Source of the DNA: Desulfotignum sp.
Lineage (GTDB): Bacteria; Desulfobacterota; Desulfobacteria; Desulfobacterales; Desulfobacteraceae
Assembly (NCBI GenBank): GCA_021737445.1
Contig: JAIPDY010000004.1
Location: 1 to 32,029, forward strand
Direction: 5' to 3'
DNA: 32,029 bases
Shown: positions 8,933 through 17,500 of the stretch, in pieces
Layout: each line of letters starts with the position of its first letter
Position numbering within the stretch: the stretch's first letter is position 1
Position numbers and translations under genes: made by a program
The notes under the pieces: model-generated
What the model was told of the DNA's origin: nothing
The model's input: only the letters and a program-made list of their open reading frames with translations
The model's database searches: none

Positions 8933-9310
8933 ATGATTGTAGATACTGATGTTTTGATCTGGTATCTAAAAGGGAACGAAAACGCATTTGAGGCCATTGA
9001 GGAGTTAAATAAATTCTCCATTTCAGTCGTGACCTACATGGAACTCGTTCAAGGAATGAGAAATAAAAATGAATTAAACAGATTACGTCAAGCCCTTAAA
9101 ATTTGGAATACCAAAATCATCTATATCTCGGAGGATATTTCCGCAAAAGCAATGTTCTTTGTAGAACAACATTTTCTAAGCCATTCAATGCAATTAGCTG
9201 ATGCCCTTATCGCTGCAACGGCAGTCTTTTGTGGAGAGCCTGTTCTTACAGCTAATGACAGGCACTACCGGATTCTAACGGATCTTCAAATTAAAAAATT
9301 CAGACCATAA
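8933..9310 (+). CDS. PIN-domain toxin (VapC-like)
   Basis: MIVDTDVLIWYLKGN...SVVTYMELVQG...LADALIAATAVFCGEPVLTANDRHY. Confidence 0.9.
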   Translation: MIVDTDVLIWYLKGNENAFEAIEELNKFSISVVTYMELVQGMRNKNELNRLRQALKIWNTKIIYISEDISAKAMFFVEQHFLSHSMQLADALIAATAVFCGEPVLTANDRHYRILTDLQIKKFRP

Positions 9311-9357
9311 CTCTGTAAGGCTCAAATTCGTGCCTGTGGAGATGTTTGAGATGACCG

Positions 9358-9388
9358 TTGACATCATGACATTGTAACGCTATGATGT
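9358..9388 (+). promoter_or_regulatory. Promoter overlapped by inverted repeat, for the RHH antitoxin-RelE operon
   Basis: TTGACA (9358-9363), 17-nt spacer, TATGAT (9381-9386); inverted repeat acatcat (9361-9367)/atgatgt (9382-9388). Confidence 0.55.
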
Positions 9389-9414
9389 TTATTAATTTTT
9401 TCTGGAGGTGAACG

Positions 9415-9648
9415 ATGACCACATTATCTAAAAGATCAACCATATACCTGGATCCTGCCCTTCATCAGGCATTGCGGCTCAAAGCGCTTGAGACATCAAG
9501 ATCAATGTCTGAAATTATCAATGAGGCTTTAAAAGAAGCGCTGTCTGAGGACGCCGAAGATCTCGCCGTTTTTGATGAAAGGGCAGGCGAGCCTTTGATA
9601 AGCTACGAGCAGATGGTCAAGAGATTGAAAAAAGATGGCCGTTTATAA
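9415..9648 (+). CDS. Ribbon-helix-helix antitoxin
   Basis: KRSTIYLDPALHQALRLKALETSRSMSEIINEALKEAL. Confidence 0.8.
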   Translation: MTTLSKRSTIYLDPALHQALRLKALETSRSMSEIINEALKEALSEDAEDLAVFDERAGEPLISYEQMVKRLKKDGRL

Positions 9649-9874
9649 AATTTTTTTCAAAGATTCAGTGTGGAAAGATTTTAAATCAATTCCTGATAAG
9701 GATCTTACTAAAATTTTAGCCTGTATTGAATCTCTTGGCAAAAATTCGCGCCAGCCTGGATGTAAAAAATTAAGCAAACAGGAGCGGTATCGGCTCAGAT
9801 ATGGAAGATATAGAATTATCTATTCTATTCAAGAAGATGAGCTGACGATTTGGGTCGTTAAAGTCGGTCTTTGA
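9635..9874 (+). pseudogene. RelE/ParE-family toxin, C-terminally truncated
   Basis: KIFFKDSVWKDFKSIPDKDL...KKLSKQERYRLRYGRYRIIYSIQEDELTIWVVKVGL*; the usual tail after VVKVG (HR..VY. type) is replaced by recQ-derived sequence. Confidence 0.75.
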
Positions 9875-9963
9875 CGACATGTGTGAAAAATTTGCAGTTG
9901 AATTCTTTGAAACAGATCAGTGCCTGGCCGTATAAATCTGTTGAAAAATGGGTCCGGTTGAAT
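9871..9963 (+). repeat. Composite scar of three recQ segments
   Basis: 9871-9898 = 6180-6207; 9897-9929 = 7214-7246; 9922-9963 = 7514-7555, all identical by eye, in recQ order. Confidence 0.9.
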
Positions 9964-10029
9964 AATTAGGTGAATTGCATGGGCAAAATCGTTTGTAAAC
10001 GAGGCGGTTTTCAGTGATGTGACGCTGGT

Positions 10030-10155
10030 TATCTGGACCACGGATTCGGGAAATGCGTACCATCCCCGCCGCAGGTGAACGAGGTACCCCTTTTTCGTCC
10101 AGCGGACCAGATTATTGCGGTCAAATCCCGGTGCCTCTGACATCGAAATGTTCAA
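10030..10155 (-). pseudogene. AbiEi-family antitoxin N-terminal fragment
   Basis: FDRNNLVRWTKKGYLVHLRRGWYAFPE on the minus strand, then unrelated sequence. Confidence 0.6.
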
Positions 10156-10209
10156 TGGCAGGGTCGAGATACGGCTGTATGGAATAATTTTTAATAAGGA
10201 GGATAAAAT

Positions 10210-11274
10210 ATGAAAGTATTGGCGATCAATTCAAGCGCCAGAATCGGCGGCGAAAGCAAAACTGAATTCATTTTAGATTTTTTGGTGAAAGGTATGAAAG
10301 AAGAGGGTGCTGAAGTAGAGGTGGTGAATATTTTCAAAAAAAAGATCAATTACTGCATCGGGTGCTTTACCTGCTGGAGCAAAACACCGGGGGAATGTGT
10401 ACATAAAGATGACATGACCAAAGACCTTTTTCCCAGGTACATGGCCAGTGATCTATGTATCCTGGCAACGCCGCTGTTTCACTATACTGTAAATGCGAAT
10501 ATGAAAACCTTTATTGAACGCACATTACCATTTGTTTTGCCATTTTTTGAATTCCGGGAAGGGGTAACGACACATCCCCTCCGCCAGGTGCCTCCGCCTG
10601 TAGTTGCAGTGTCTGTTGCCGGTTTTCCTGAATATTCTGTATTTGAACAGCTGAGTTCGTATATGCATTATCTGTATGGCAAACATTTGCGCGCAGAAAT
10701 TTATATCCCCGGCGCTGAGAACCTGGTACAGAAAACCCGGACACCACTGGTAAAGAAAGTGCTGGATGCGGTCATCCAGGGGGGGAGGGAGCTGATCAGA
10801 AATAAAAAGATCTCTGCCGGGACAATGGAACTTATCAATACACCCACCTCAGATTTTAAAACCATGGCCACTCTGGGAAACGCGTTCTGGCAGACCTGTA
10901 TTGACGAGGGCGTAACACCGAAAGAATTTTACAAGCGGAATATGGTACCCAGGCCGAACTCCCTGGAGAGTTTCCTGACACTGATGAAAGAAGGATTTAA
11001 TCCGGAAAAAGCAGACGGCTTTAAAGGCTGCTGCCAGTTTGTTTTTTCCGGCAAACACGAAGGCACCTGTTATTATGAAATAAAGAACAACGAAATCCAT
11101 TGCGGCATGGGATCTGCCTCACGGCCTGATATTACCATCACCACCCCTTTTGAGGTCTGGATGGACATTTTAACCAAAAAGGCAGACGGGGCGGAAATGT
11201 TTATGGCGCAAAAATACACGGTTGAAGGCGATCTCGATTTGTTGATAAAATCAGGTGAATTTTTTGGTAAATAA
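10210..11274 (+). CDS. Flavodoxin-fold NAD(P)H-dependent oxidoreductase with C-terminal SCP2-like domain
   Basis: MKVLAINSSARIGGESKTEFILDFLVKGM...CIGCFTCW...ATPLFHYTVNANMKTFIERT; C-terminus CCQFVFSGKHEGTCYYEIKNNEIHCGMGSASRPDITITTPFEVWMDI is SCP2-like. Confidence 0.8.
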   Translation: MKVLAINSSARIGGESKTEFILDFLVKGMKEEGAEVEVVNIFKKKINYCIGCFTCWSKTPGECVHKDDMTKDLFPRYMASDLCILATPLFHYTVNANMKTFIERTLPFVLPFFEFREGVTTHPLRQVPPPVVAVSVAGFPEYSVFEQLSSYMHYLYGKHLRAEIYIPGAENLVQKTRTPLVKKVLDAVIQGGRELIRNKKISAGTMELINTPTSDFKTMATLGNAFWQTCIDEGVTPKEFYKRNMVPRPNSLESFLTLMKEGFNPEKADGFKGCCQFVFSGKHEGTCYYEIKNNEIHCGMGSASRPDITITTPFEVWMDILTKKADGAEMFMAQKYTVEGDLDLLIKSGEFFGK

Positions 11275-11307
11275 CTTGTTTTTCACCAATATTCAATTTG
11301 GCCAGCG

Positions 11308-11598
11308 TTATTCTTTGAGATACTTTTTCAAATCTCTATAGAAATTCTCATGAGATCCGAAAGTATACAGATATAAAGTCGATTCGATGACTTCGTAAGC
11401 CAATAATAATTGTTGATTCTGTAATTTGAACTTAAAAACCTTGACACCCTGTAAATCCCCTGTTTTGGCAACCCCGATGTCTGGATGTTGATAAATCGAT
11501 TTGACAGCCTTGTCCAGGTCTTTGATCTGTTTTTTGTGTAACTTTTTCTTTTGTCTGGCAAAAATCGGTGACTGGATTATTTCAATTATTTGGGTCAT
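11308..11598 (-). CDS. RelE/ParE-like toxin
   Basis: SPIFARQKKKLHKKQIKDLDKAVKSIYQHPDIG...GVKVFKFKLQNQQLLLAYEV...LYTFGSHENFYRDLKKYL. Confidence 0.8.
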   Translation of the reverse strand: MTQIIEIIQSPIFARQKKKLHKKQIKDLDKAVKSIYQHPDIGVAKTGDLQGVKVFKFKLQNQQLLLAYEVIESTLYLYTFGSHENFYRDLKKYLKE

Positions 11599-11822
11599 TC
11601 ACCTTCTCCAAATACATATGGAGTCCCCTGTCCTGCTTTGATTTGCTCTTTTCCTTCTAAAATGTCCTGAATAAAGGGAAGAGGGAGGTCCGGGTTTTCT
11701 TCAATCAATTGGCCTATTTTTGCCCAGTATTCAATTTGGCCGGCGATGGATCTTTTATACACTTTTGATTTTATTTTTGCTTTTTTAAACAGTTCATCTG
11801 ATACTTTTACTGCGGTTGCCAT
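11595..11822 (-). CDS. ParD-like antitoxin (PF11903-like)
   Basis: MATAVKVSDELFKKAKIKSKVYKRSIAGQIEYWAKIGQLIEENPDLPLPFIQDIL; internal ATG (11822) preferred. Confidence 0.8.
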   Translation of the reverse strand: MATAVKVSDELFKKAKIKSKVYKRSIAGQIEYWAKIGQLIEENPDLPLPFIQDILEGKEQIKAGQGTPYVFGEGE

Positions 11823-11986
11823 GGTAATCTCCTTGATAGTAGTTGGTTGTAAAATACCATCCAGGGTTGCAAAACGCAACTGAATATTTGAAACGCCCTA
11901 AAACGCTTGGGGTGTACACAAATGCCGGTGTTTTGCGGCGTTCGATGAAAAATATTTGATTTATCAAAAATTATGTATTATTCTTA

Positions 11987-12006
11987 CCAGTAATACGTAA
12001 TACTGG
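11987..12006. promoter_or_regulatory. Near-perfect 20-bp palindrome, probable AbrB/VapB operator
   Basis: ccagtaatacgtaatactgg matches its reverse complement at 18 of 20 positions, 8 nt upstream of the ATG. Confidence 0.5.
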
Positions 12007-12014
12007 AGGGAAAA

Positions 12015-12242
12015 ATGAGAGTGACGACAAAAGGGCAGGTTACGATACCAATTAACATCCGGGAAAAATTAGGGATAACCCCAGATACAGAGATTGATTT
12101 TTTACAAGAGGGAGACCGGGTCTTTTTGGTAAAGCGAAAAAGAACAGCCCGTGCAACCCGCAAGTTTAAAAAACTTCGTGGTATTGCGACTGTTAAAATG
12201 ACCACAGAAGAAATTATGGCACTCACAAGAGATGATTTATGA
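12015..12242 (+). CDS. AbrB/MazE/SpoVT-family antitoxin (VapB-like)
   Basis: MRVTTKGQVTIPINIREKLGITPDTEIDFLQEGDRVFLVKR. Confidence 0.9.
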   Translation: MRVTTKGQVTIPINIREKLGITPDTEIDFLQEGDRVFLVKRKRTARATRKFKKLRGIATVKMTTEEIMALTRDDL

Positions 12243-12646
12243 AAGGTCTCCTTGTTGATTCCAATATTATCATGGATGTTTTTCTCGATGATCCTGTTTG
12301 GGCTGAATGGTCGGAGGCCGCGCTTTCTGAATATGCCCATCATACTCCTTTATACATTAACCAAATCATATATTCCGAAATTTCCATTGGATTTAATAAG
12401 ATTGAGGAATTGGAAGTTGCAGTTTCAAAAAGCGGATTTCAGATGCTGGAAATTCCAAAGGAATCCCTTTTCCTTGCTGGTAAAGCTTTTCTCAAATATC
12501 GAAAGCATAAAGGTGCAAAGAAGTCCCCATTGCCGGACTTTTTTATCGGTGCACAAGCCGCTGTATTAGATCTTGATTTAATCACACGAGATAAAAACAG
12601 GTACCAAACCTATTTCCCAACTGTTAAAATTATTTCTCCGGAATAA
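12239..12646 (+). CDS. PIN-domain toxin (VapC-like)
   Basis: LLVDSNIIMDVFLDDPVW...INQIIYSEISIGF...PLPDFFIGAQAAVLDLDLITRDKNRYQTYFPTVKIISP; overlaps the antitoxin stop. Confidence 0.9.
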   Translation: MKGLLVDSNIIMDVFLDDPVWAEWSEAALSEYAHHTPLYINQIIYSEISIGFNKIEELEVAVSKSGFQMLEIPKESLFLAGKAFLKYRKHKGAKKSPLPDFFIGAQAAVLDLDLITRDKNRYQTYFPTVKIISPE

Positions 12647-12667
12647 CTGAACCCATCGGGCTCGCGG

Positions 12668-12800
12668 GTGAACTTGACCGGGCAAAACGACGCGCCCGGC
12701 GAAACCCTTGAACACTGCCTCAACCGGGAAATAGCCGAGGAACTGGCCATCAAGGTGACCGTGCACCATTCCCTGGCTGAAAATGGCCGGACCCGGCGGC
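12668..12800 (+). pseudogene. NUDIX hydrolase fragment
   Basis: APGETLEHCLNREIAEELAIKVTVHHSLAENG resembles the Nudix box GETxxxCxxREIxEELxI. Confidence 0.55.
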
Positions 12801-12844
12801 GGCAATCCACATCAGAATTCAGAAATTGTGTATCTGTCCACGTT

Positions 12845-13076
12845 ACCTTTTGAAACCATTGATTCATACGATCGGCCATTTTTCCCTTCAAATCGATCTC
12901 AATTTATCAAATCCTGGATCAATCAACCTGACAGTCATGCTCTGGGAATCATGCAAAAAGGCAAACTTGCTGGTTATGGTGTCATTCGCCAGTGCCGCTC
13001 TGGTTACAAAATCGGTCCTCTTTTTGCAGAAAGCCCGGAATTGGCTGAATCGCCTTTTTGGTATGACTTCTTTTGA
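12845..13076 (+). pseudogene. GNAT acetyltransferase fragment
   Basis: YDRPFFPSNRSQFIKSWINQPDSHALGIMQKGKLAGYGVIRQCRSGYKIGPLFAESPELAE resembles a GNAT middle region; ends are missing. Confidence 0.55.
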
Positions 13077-13134
13077 AATCGGATGAGCGAGGTTTGGCGG
13101 CTAACAAAAATCTGCAACGAAAATACTGCTTCAG

Positions 13135-13185
13135 AAGGCTGCTACCAGTTTGTTTTTTCCGGCAAAATGGTATGGCAACTGAAGC
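13135..13185 (+). repeat. Composite scar: SCP2-gene segment joined to helicase-tail segment
   Basis: 13135-13166 matches 11024-11055 with one mismatch; 13167-13185 atggtatggcaactgaagc matches 672-690. Confidence 0.7.
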
Positions 13186-13270
13186 TTTGGATGTGATATA
13201 CTTCAGTAAGCGTTAATAACCGCCTGACAGATATGGGCCGCCAGTGGCTGATGCACAATAAGGAGCAATA

Positions 13271-14536
13271 ATGTTTAAATTCATTCATGCGGCGGATATT
13301 CATCTGGACAGCCCGTTGCGCGGGCTGTCCAGATATGAGTCCGCACCTGTTGATGCCATTAGAGACGCCTGCAGAAGGGCGTTTAAGAACCTGGTGGATC
13401 TGGCTATCGAAGAAAAAGCCGCTTTCGTGCTTCTGGCCGGGGATCTCTATGATGGGGACTGGAAAGATTACAGCACCGGGATATTTTTCAGCCGGCAGAT
13501 GGGGAGACTGCATCAGCAAGGCATACGGGTATTTGCTGTCGCAGGAAACCATGATGCCGCAAACCGGATGACCAAAGCGTTACAGACGCCCGCTAACATG
13601 AAGATGTTTTCCGCCGGCAAAGTGGAAACCGTCATACTGGAAGACTTTTCCGTGGCTATTCATGGGCGCAGCTTTAAAACCCGGCATGTGGACGAAAACC
13701 TGGCAGCGGGATTCTGCCAGGGCCTCAAAGGCATGTGCAATATCGGGCTGCTGCATACCAGCCTTGACGGCCGGGAGGGACATGCCACCTATGCGCCCTG
13801 CACCCTGGATGATCTGCGCTCCAAAAATTACCAGTACTGGGCCCTGGGACATGTCCACAAGCAGGAAATCGTTTCCGAAGATCCCTTTGTGGTGTTCCCG
13901 GGGTGCATACAGGGCCGCCATATCCGGGAAAGCGGTCCCAAAGGCTGTGTGAAGGTCACGGTTGAGGAAGACACTGTCACACATATGGAACCGGTGTCTC
14001 TGGATGTCCTGCGGTGGACCCTGACAAAAATCGATCTGACCGATATGGAAGACCCCCGGGATGTCCTGGAAAAAGTCCGGGAAGCCATTGAACAGGAACG
14101 GGCACTGGCAGAGGACAGGCCCCTGGCTATGAGAATAAAACTGACAGGGGCCACAAACCTGTCTGATCACCTGGCTGCGTTTCCGGAAAAACTGGAACAG
14201 CAGATGAAAGCGCTGGGTGCTGAAACCGCCGGCGATGAGGTCTGGATTGAACGGGTTGAAAACAGGACCCGGGGAAAATATGATCTAAAAACCGCCCTGG
14301 CTGATGACACGTCACCGGGACAACTGCTCAGAGCCATTGTTTCAACCCCTGATGATCCGGGCCGGATAGACGGCCTGGAAGACAAAATAGCGGAGCTCAG
14401 GCAGAAAGTGCCGCCGGAAGCCTTTGGCACGGGATCTGTTTTGGATTTGAGCGACAAAGAAGCGCTTGAACGGATCACCAGGGAAGCCAAAAAAATGCTG
14501 ATCGGCAGACTGCTGGCAGCAGGGGGAAAAAAATGA
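13271..14536 (+). CDS. SbcD/YhaO-like DNA repair metallophosphoesterase
   Basis: FIHAADIHLDSPLRGL, LLAGDLYDGDW, VAGNHDA, WALGHVHK motifs. Confidence 0.9.
   Translation: MFKFIHAADIHLDSPLRGLSRYESAPVDAIRDACRRAFKNLVDLAIEEKAAFVLLAGDLYDGDWKDYSTGIFFSRQMGRLHQQGIRVFAVAGNHDAANRMTKALQTPANMKMFSAGKVETVILEDFSVAIHGRSFKTRHVDENLAAGFCQGLKGMCNIGLLHTSLDGREGHATYAPCTLDDLRSKNYQYWALGHVHKQEIVSEDPFVVFPGCIQGRHIRESGPKGCVKVTVEEDTVTHMEPVSLDVLRWTLTKIDLTDMEDPRDVLEKVREAIEQERALAEDRPLAMRIKLTGATNLSDHLAAFPEKLEQQMKALGAETAGDEVWIERVENRTRGKYDLKTALADDTSPGQLLRAIVSTPDDPGRIDGLEDKIAELRQKVPPEAFGTGSVLDLSDKEALERITREAKKMLIGRLLAAGGKK
13304..13332. repeat. Perfect 12-bp inverted repeat inside the sbcD-like CDS
   Basis: ctggacagcccg-ttgcg-cgggctgtccag. 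Confidence 0.9.
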
Positions 14537-17500
14537 GAATCAACCGCCTCGATCTCATTGCTTTCGGCCGGTTTACAGAAAAATCCCTGGACCTGTCTGA
14601 AGGTGATCTGGGGCTGCATCTGATTTACGGGGATAACGAAGCCGGGAAAAGTACCTCATTAAGGGCACTGACCGGCTGGCTGTTCGGCATCCCCGCCAGA
14701 ACAAGCGATAATTTTGTTCATGCAAATCCCCAACTTAGGATTGGCGGGGAATTGCAGCTGTCCACCGGAGAAACAATCGAATTTGTCAGGAGAAAAGGGA
14801 ACAAAGACACCCTGCTTGCATATGGAAGTGACGAACCCCTGGATGAAACCCGGTTCAGGCGGTTTCTACCACCAGGTATCGATGAAACCATTTTCACCAG
14901 ACTCTGGGGGATTGACCATGAAAGACTGATTGCCGGCGGCCAGGAACTGCTGGAACAGTCCGGGGACCTGGGCCAGGCCCTTTTCAGTGCAGCGGCCGGG
15001 ACGGCAAATCTTCGGGATATATTGATGGAAATGCAGAACAGTGCCGTTGACATCTTCAAGCCCCGGGGTTCCAAAGCGGTCCTGAACAGGGCCATCTCAG
15101 ACTATAAAGATGCGCTGAAAAGGATGCGGGAAGCCACCCTGCCGGTTTCTACCTGGAAAGCGCTGCAAAATGATTTATCCAAAATCAGTGCGGCTATCAA
15201 AGAGGTGGAAAAAAGAATCGATGAAAAGAACAAACTAAAAAGCGGTCTGAAACGAATCAACCGTGTCAAAGGGGCCCTGGCCCAGCGGCGGAACTGTCTG
15301 GCAAAAATGGAAGCGTTGGGCACGGTCCTGCTGCTGCCGGAAGATTTTTCAGATCAACTGAAAACAGCCCGAAAAACGCTTCAACACGCACTGGATTTAA
15401 AAGAACGCCTCGCGGCCAAACGGGATGCCCTGAATAAGGAATCCGGATCTTTGCAGGTTCGGGAGGATTTACTGAAAAATGAAGATGCCATTTCACGGCT
15501 TTACAAAGAACTCGGTGCGGTTGAAAAAACCCTGGCAGACCGGCCCGGTCAGGATGGAAAACGGCGGCTGCTGCGAAATGAAGCCCAAACCCTGCTCAAG
15601 GGGATCCGGCCGGACATGGGTCTGGATGACGCCGATCATCTCAGGCCGTTTCTCAACAATAAAAAATGGATCTCTGAACTGGCCCGGAAAAAAGGGTTGC
15701 TCATCCAGAAACGAGACGGATACAACGCCGCATTAAAGGATCTTCAGGACGAAATAAAATCGCTTGAAAGCAGACTGGAAAATCTGCCGGCAGGTGACAT
15801 CGATTTGACGGAGTTGAAAGCGGCCGTTGCCTCAGCACGCAAAGCCGGCGACATCGAGCAGCGCCTGAATGACATGACAACACAGGCGGCACAGGAAAAA
15901 GCCGCCTGCGAAAACGAATTTGCAAGACTGGGGAACTTTCACAAGGATGCAGACGCCCTGTTATCCATGGGGCTGCCGGTTGCTGAAACCCTGGACCGGT
16001 TCGAAAAAGAAACCGATGACCTCATGGAGCAATCCAGAACCGCATCCCAAAAAAAACAGGAGATCGAAGCGGAAAAAAGGCAGGCGGAACAGGAGTTAAA
16101 AGCGCTGCTGTTAAAGGAAGATGTGCCCAAAATTGCCGACCTGGAAGCATCCCGAAAAGACCGTGACCAGGGATGGGCCTTGATCAAACAGATATATATC
16201 GAGCAGCGGGATGTCGGCGGCCGTCTTTCAAGTGATGCCCATGACTCTGATTTGCCGGCCGTGTATGAAAAAAAGGTTGCGCTGGCAGACCATATATCCG
16301 ACCGCCTGAGACTGGATGCGGACCAGGTGGTGAAACGGGCAGGCCTGGAGGCGGCAATTGATCACATGACCTCTCGCATCGCTGATCTGTCAACGGTTTT
16401 GGAAAAGATAAATCAGGCCGGGGCTGATTTTGACACCCGATGGGCCGCTATCTGGAAACCGCTGCATGTTGCTGCCGGCACCCCCCGGGAAATGAAGCAG
16501 TGGGTGCTGAAAGCGGAAAAACTGATCGAAAAGATTCATGCGGCAAAGGGGGTTTCAGCCAGAGAAAAAAAACTGCGGGAAGAATGCGGTCATCTGAAAA
16601 CAGTGATGTCCCGCCAGATCGCCGGGTTTGACCCGTCGGCAAACATTCAGGGAAAGAGTCTGGAAGCACTGATTTCCCTGTGTGAACAGCGCATTGAAAA
16701 AGAGCAGAAAGCCCGCGACAGACGTCATAAAACTGCCGATTTACTGAAAGACCTTCACATCCGGCTGAAGCGGACCAGAGATGACCTGAAAACGGTTGAA
16801 ACCGGTTTGATCACCTGGACGGGTGAGTGGGAAAAAGCCATCTCCGGACTGGGACTGAAACGGGATGCCCACCCGGAAACCGCCATGGAAACCTTTGATC
16901 ACCTGGTGTCGTTCTTTAAAAAATTTGATCAGTCTGAAGAGCTGCGTAAACGAATTTACGGCATGGACAAGGTCAAAGAGGAATTTGACAGACGCGTTCA
17001 CGAATTTGCCGGCAGTATGGAAATGAAGACAGAGGACAAGGATGCTTTGACAATTGCCGGCCAACTCCATCGGGACCTGAATGCGGCCCGGGAAGCCCGG
17101 GCAGGTTTGATCAAAATCAAAGAACAGCTGGACGAAAAAAAACAGGAGATCAAAGATGTCTTCATCACCATCCGCCAGTCACAGGAAAAAATCAGTGAAC
17201 TGAAAACCCGGGCCGGGGTGGATACTGTGGAGGAACTGATCGAGGCCGGTGAAAAATCAACCCATAAACGGGAGCTGCTGAAACAGGTTGAAACGCTGGA
17301 ACAGGAACTGAACCGCAATGGGGACGGCTTTGGCATTGAAGCGCTGGAAAAAGAGGTGAACGGTTCAGATATTGACGGCATTGAAGGGGACATAGACAGA
17401 ATATCCAGTGAGCTGGGAGAGCTTCAATCCGAGAGAGACACGCTGCGGGACCAGCGGCAGACCATTCAGCATGACATCCGGCAGAATGACGGGAGTGCCG

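Noticed and set aside
1-13250. Possible integron or CRISPR structure, given repeated blocks between cassettes
   Set aside because: Repeats are few, unevenly spaced, and derived from coding gene ends; no attC-like folds, integrase, cas genes or regular repeat-spacer array were seen.
1-13250. Transposon or insertion sequence explaining the mosaics
   Set aside because: No transposase ORF or terminal inverted repeats found; junctions look like short shared sequences instead.
13571-14170. Minus-strand ORFs opposite the sbcD-like gene
   Set aside because: Antisense to a clearly conserved metallophosphoesterase; no independent support.
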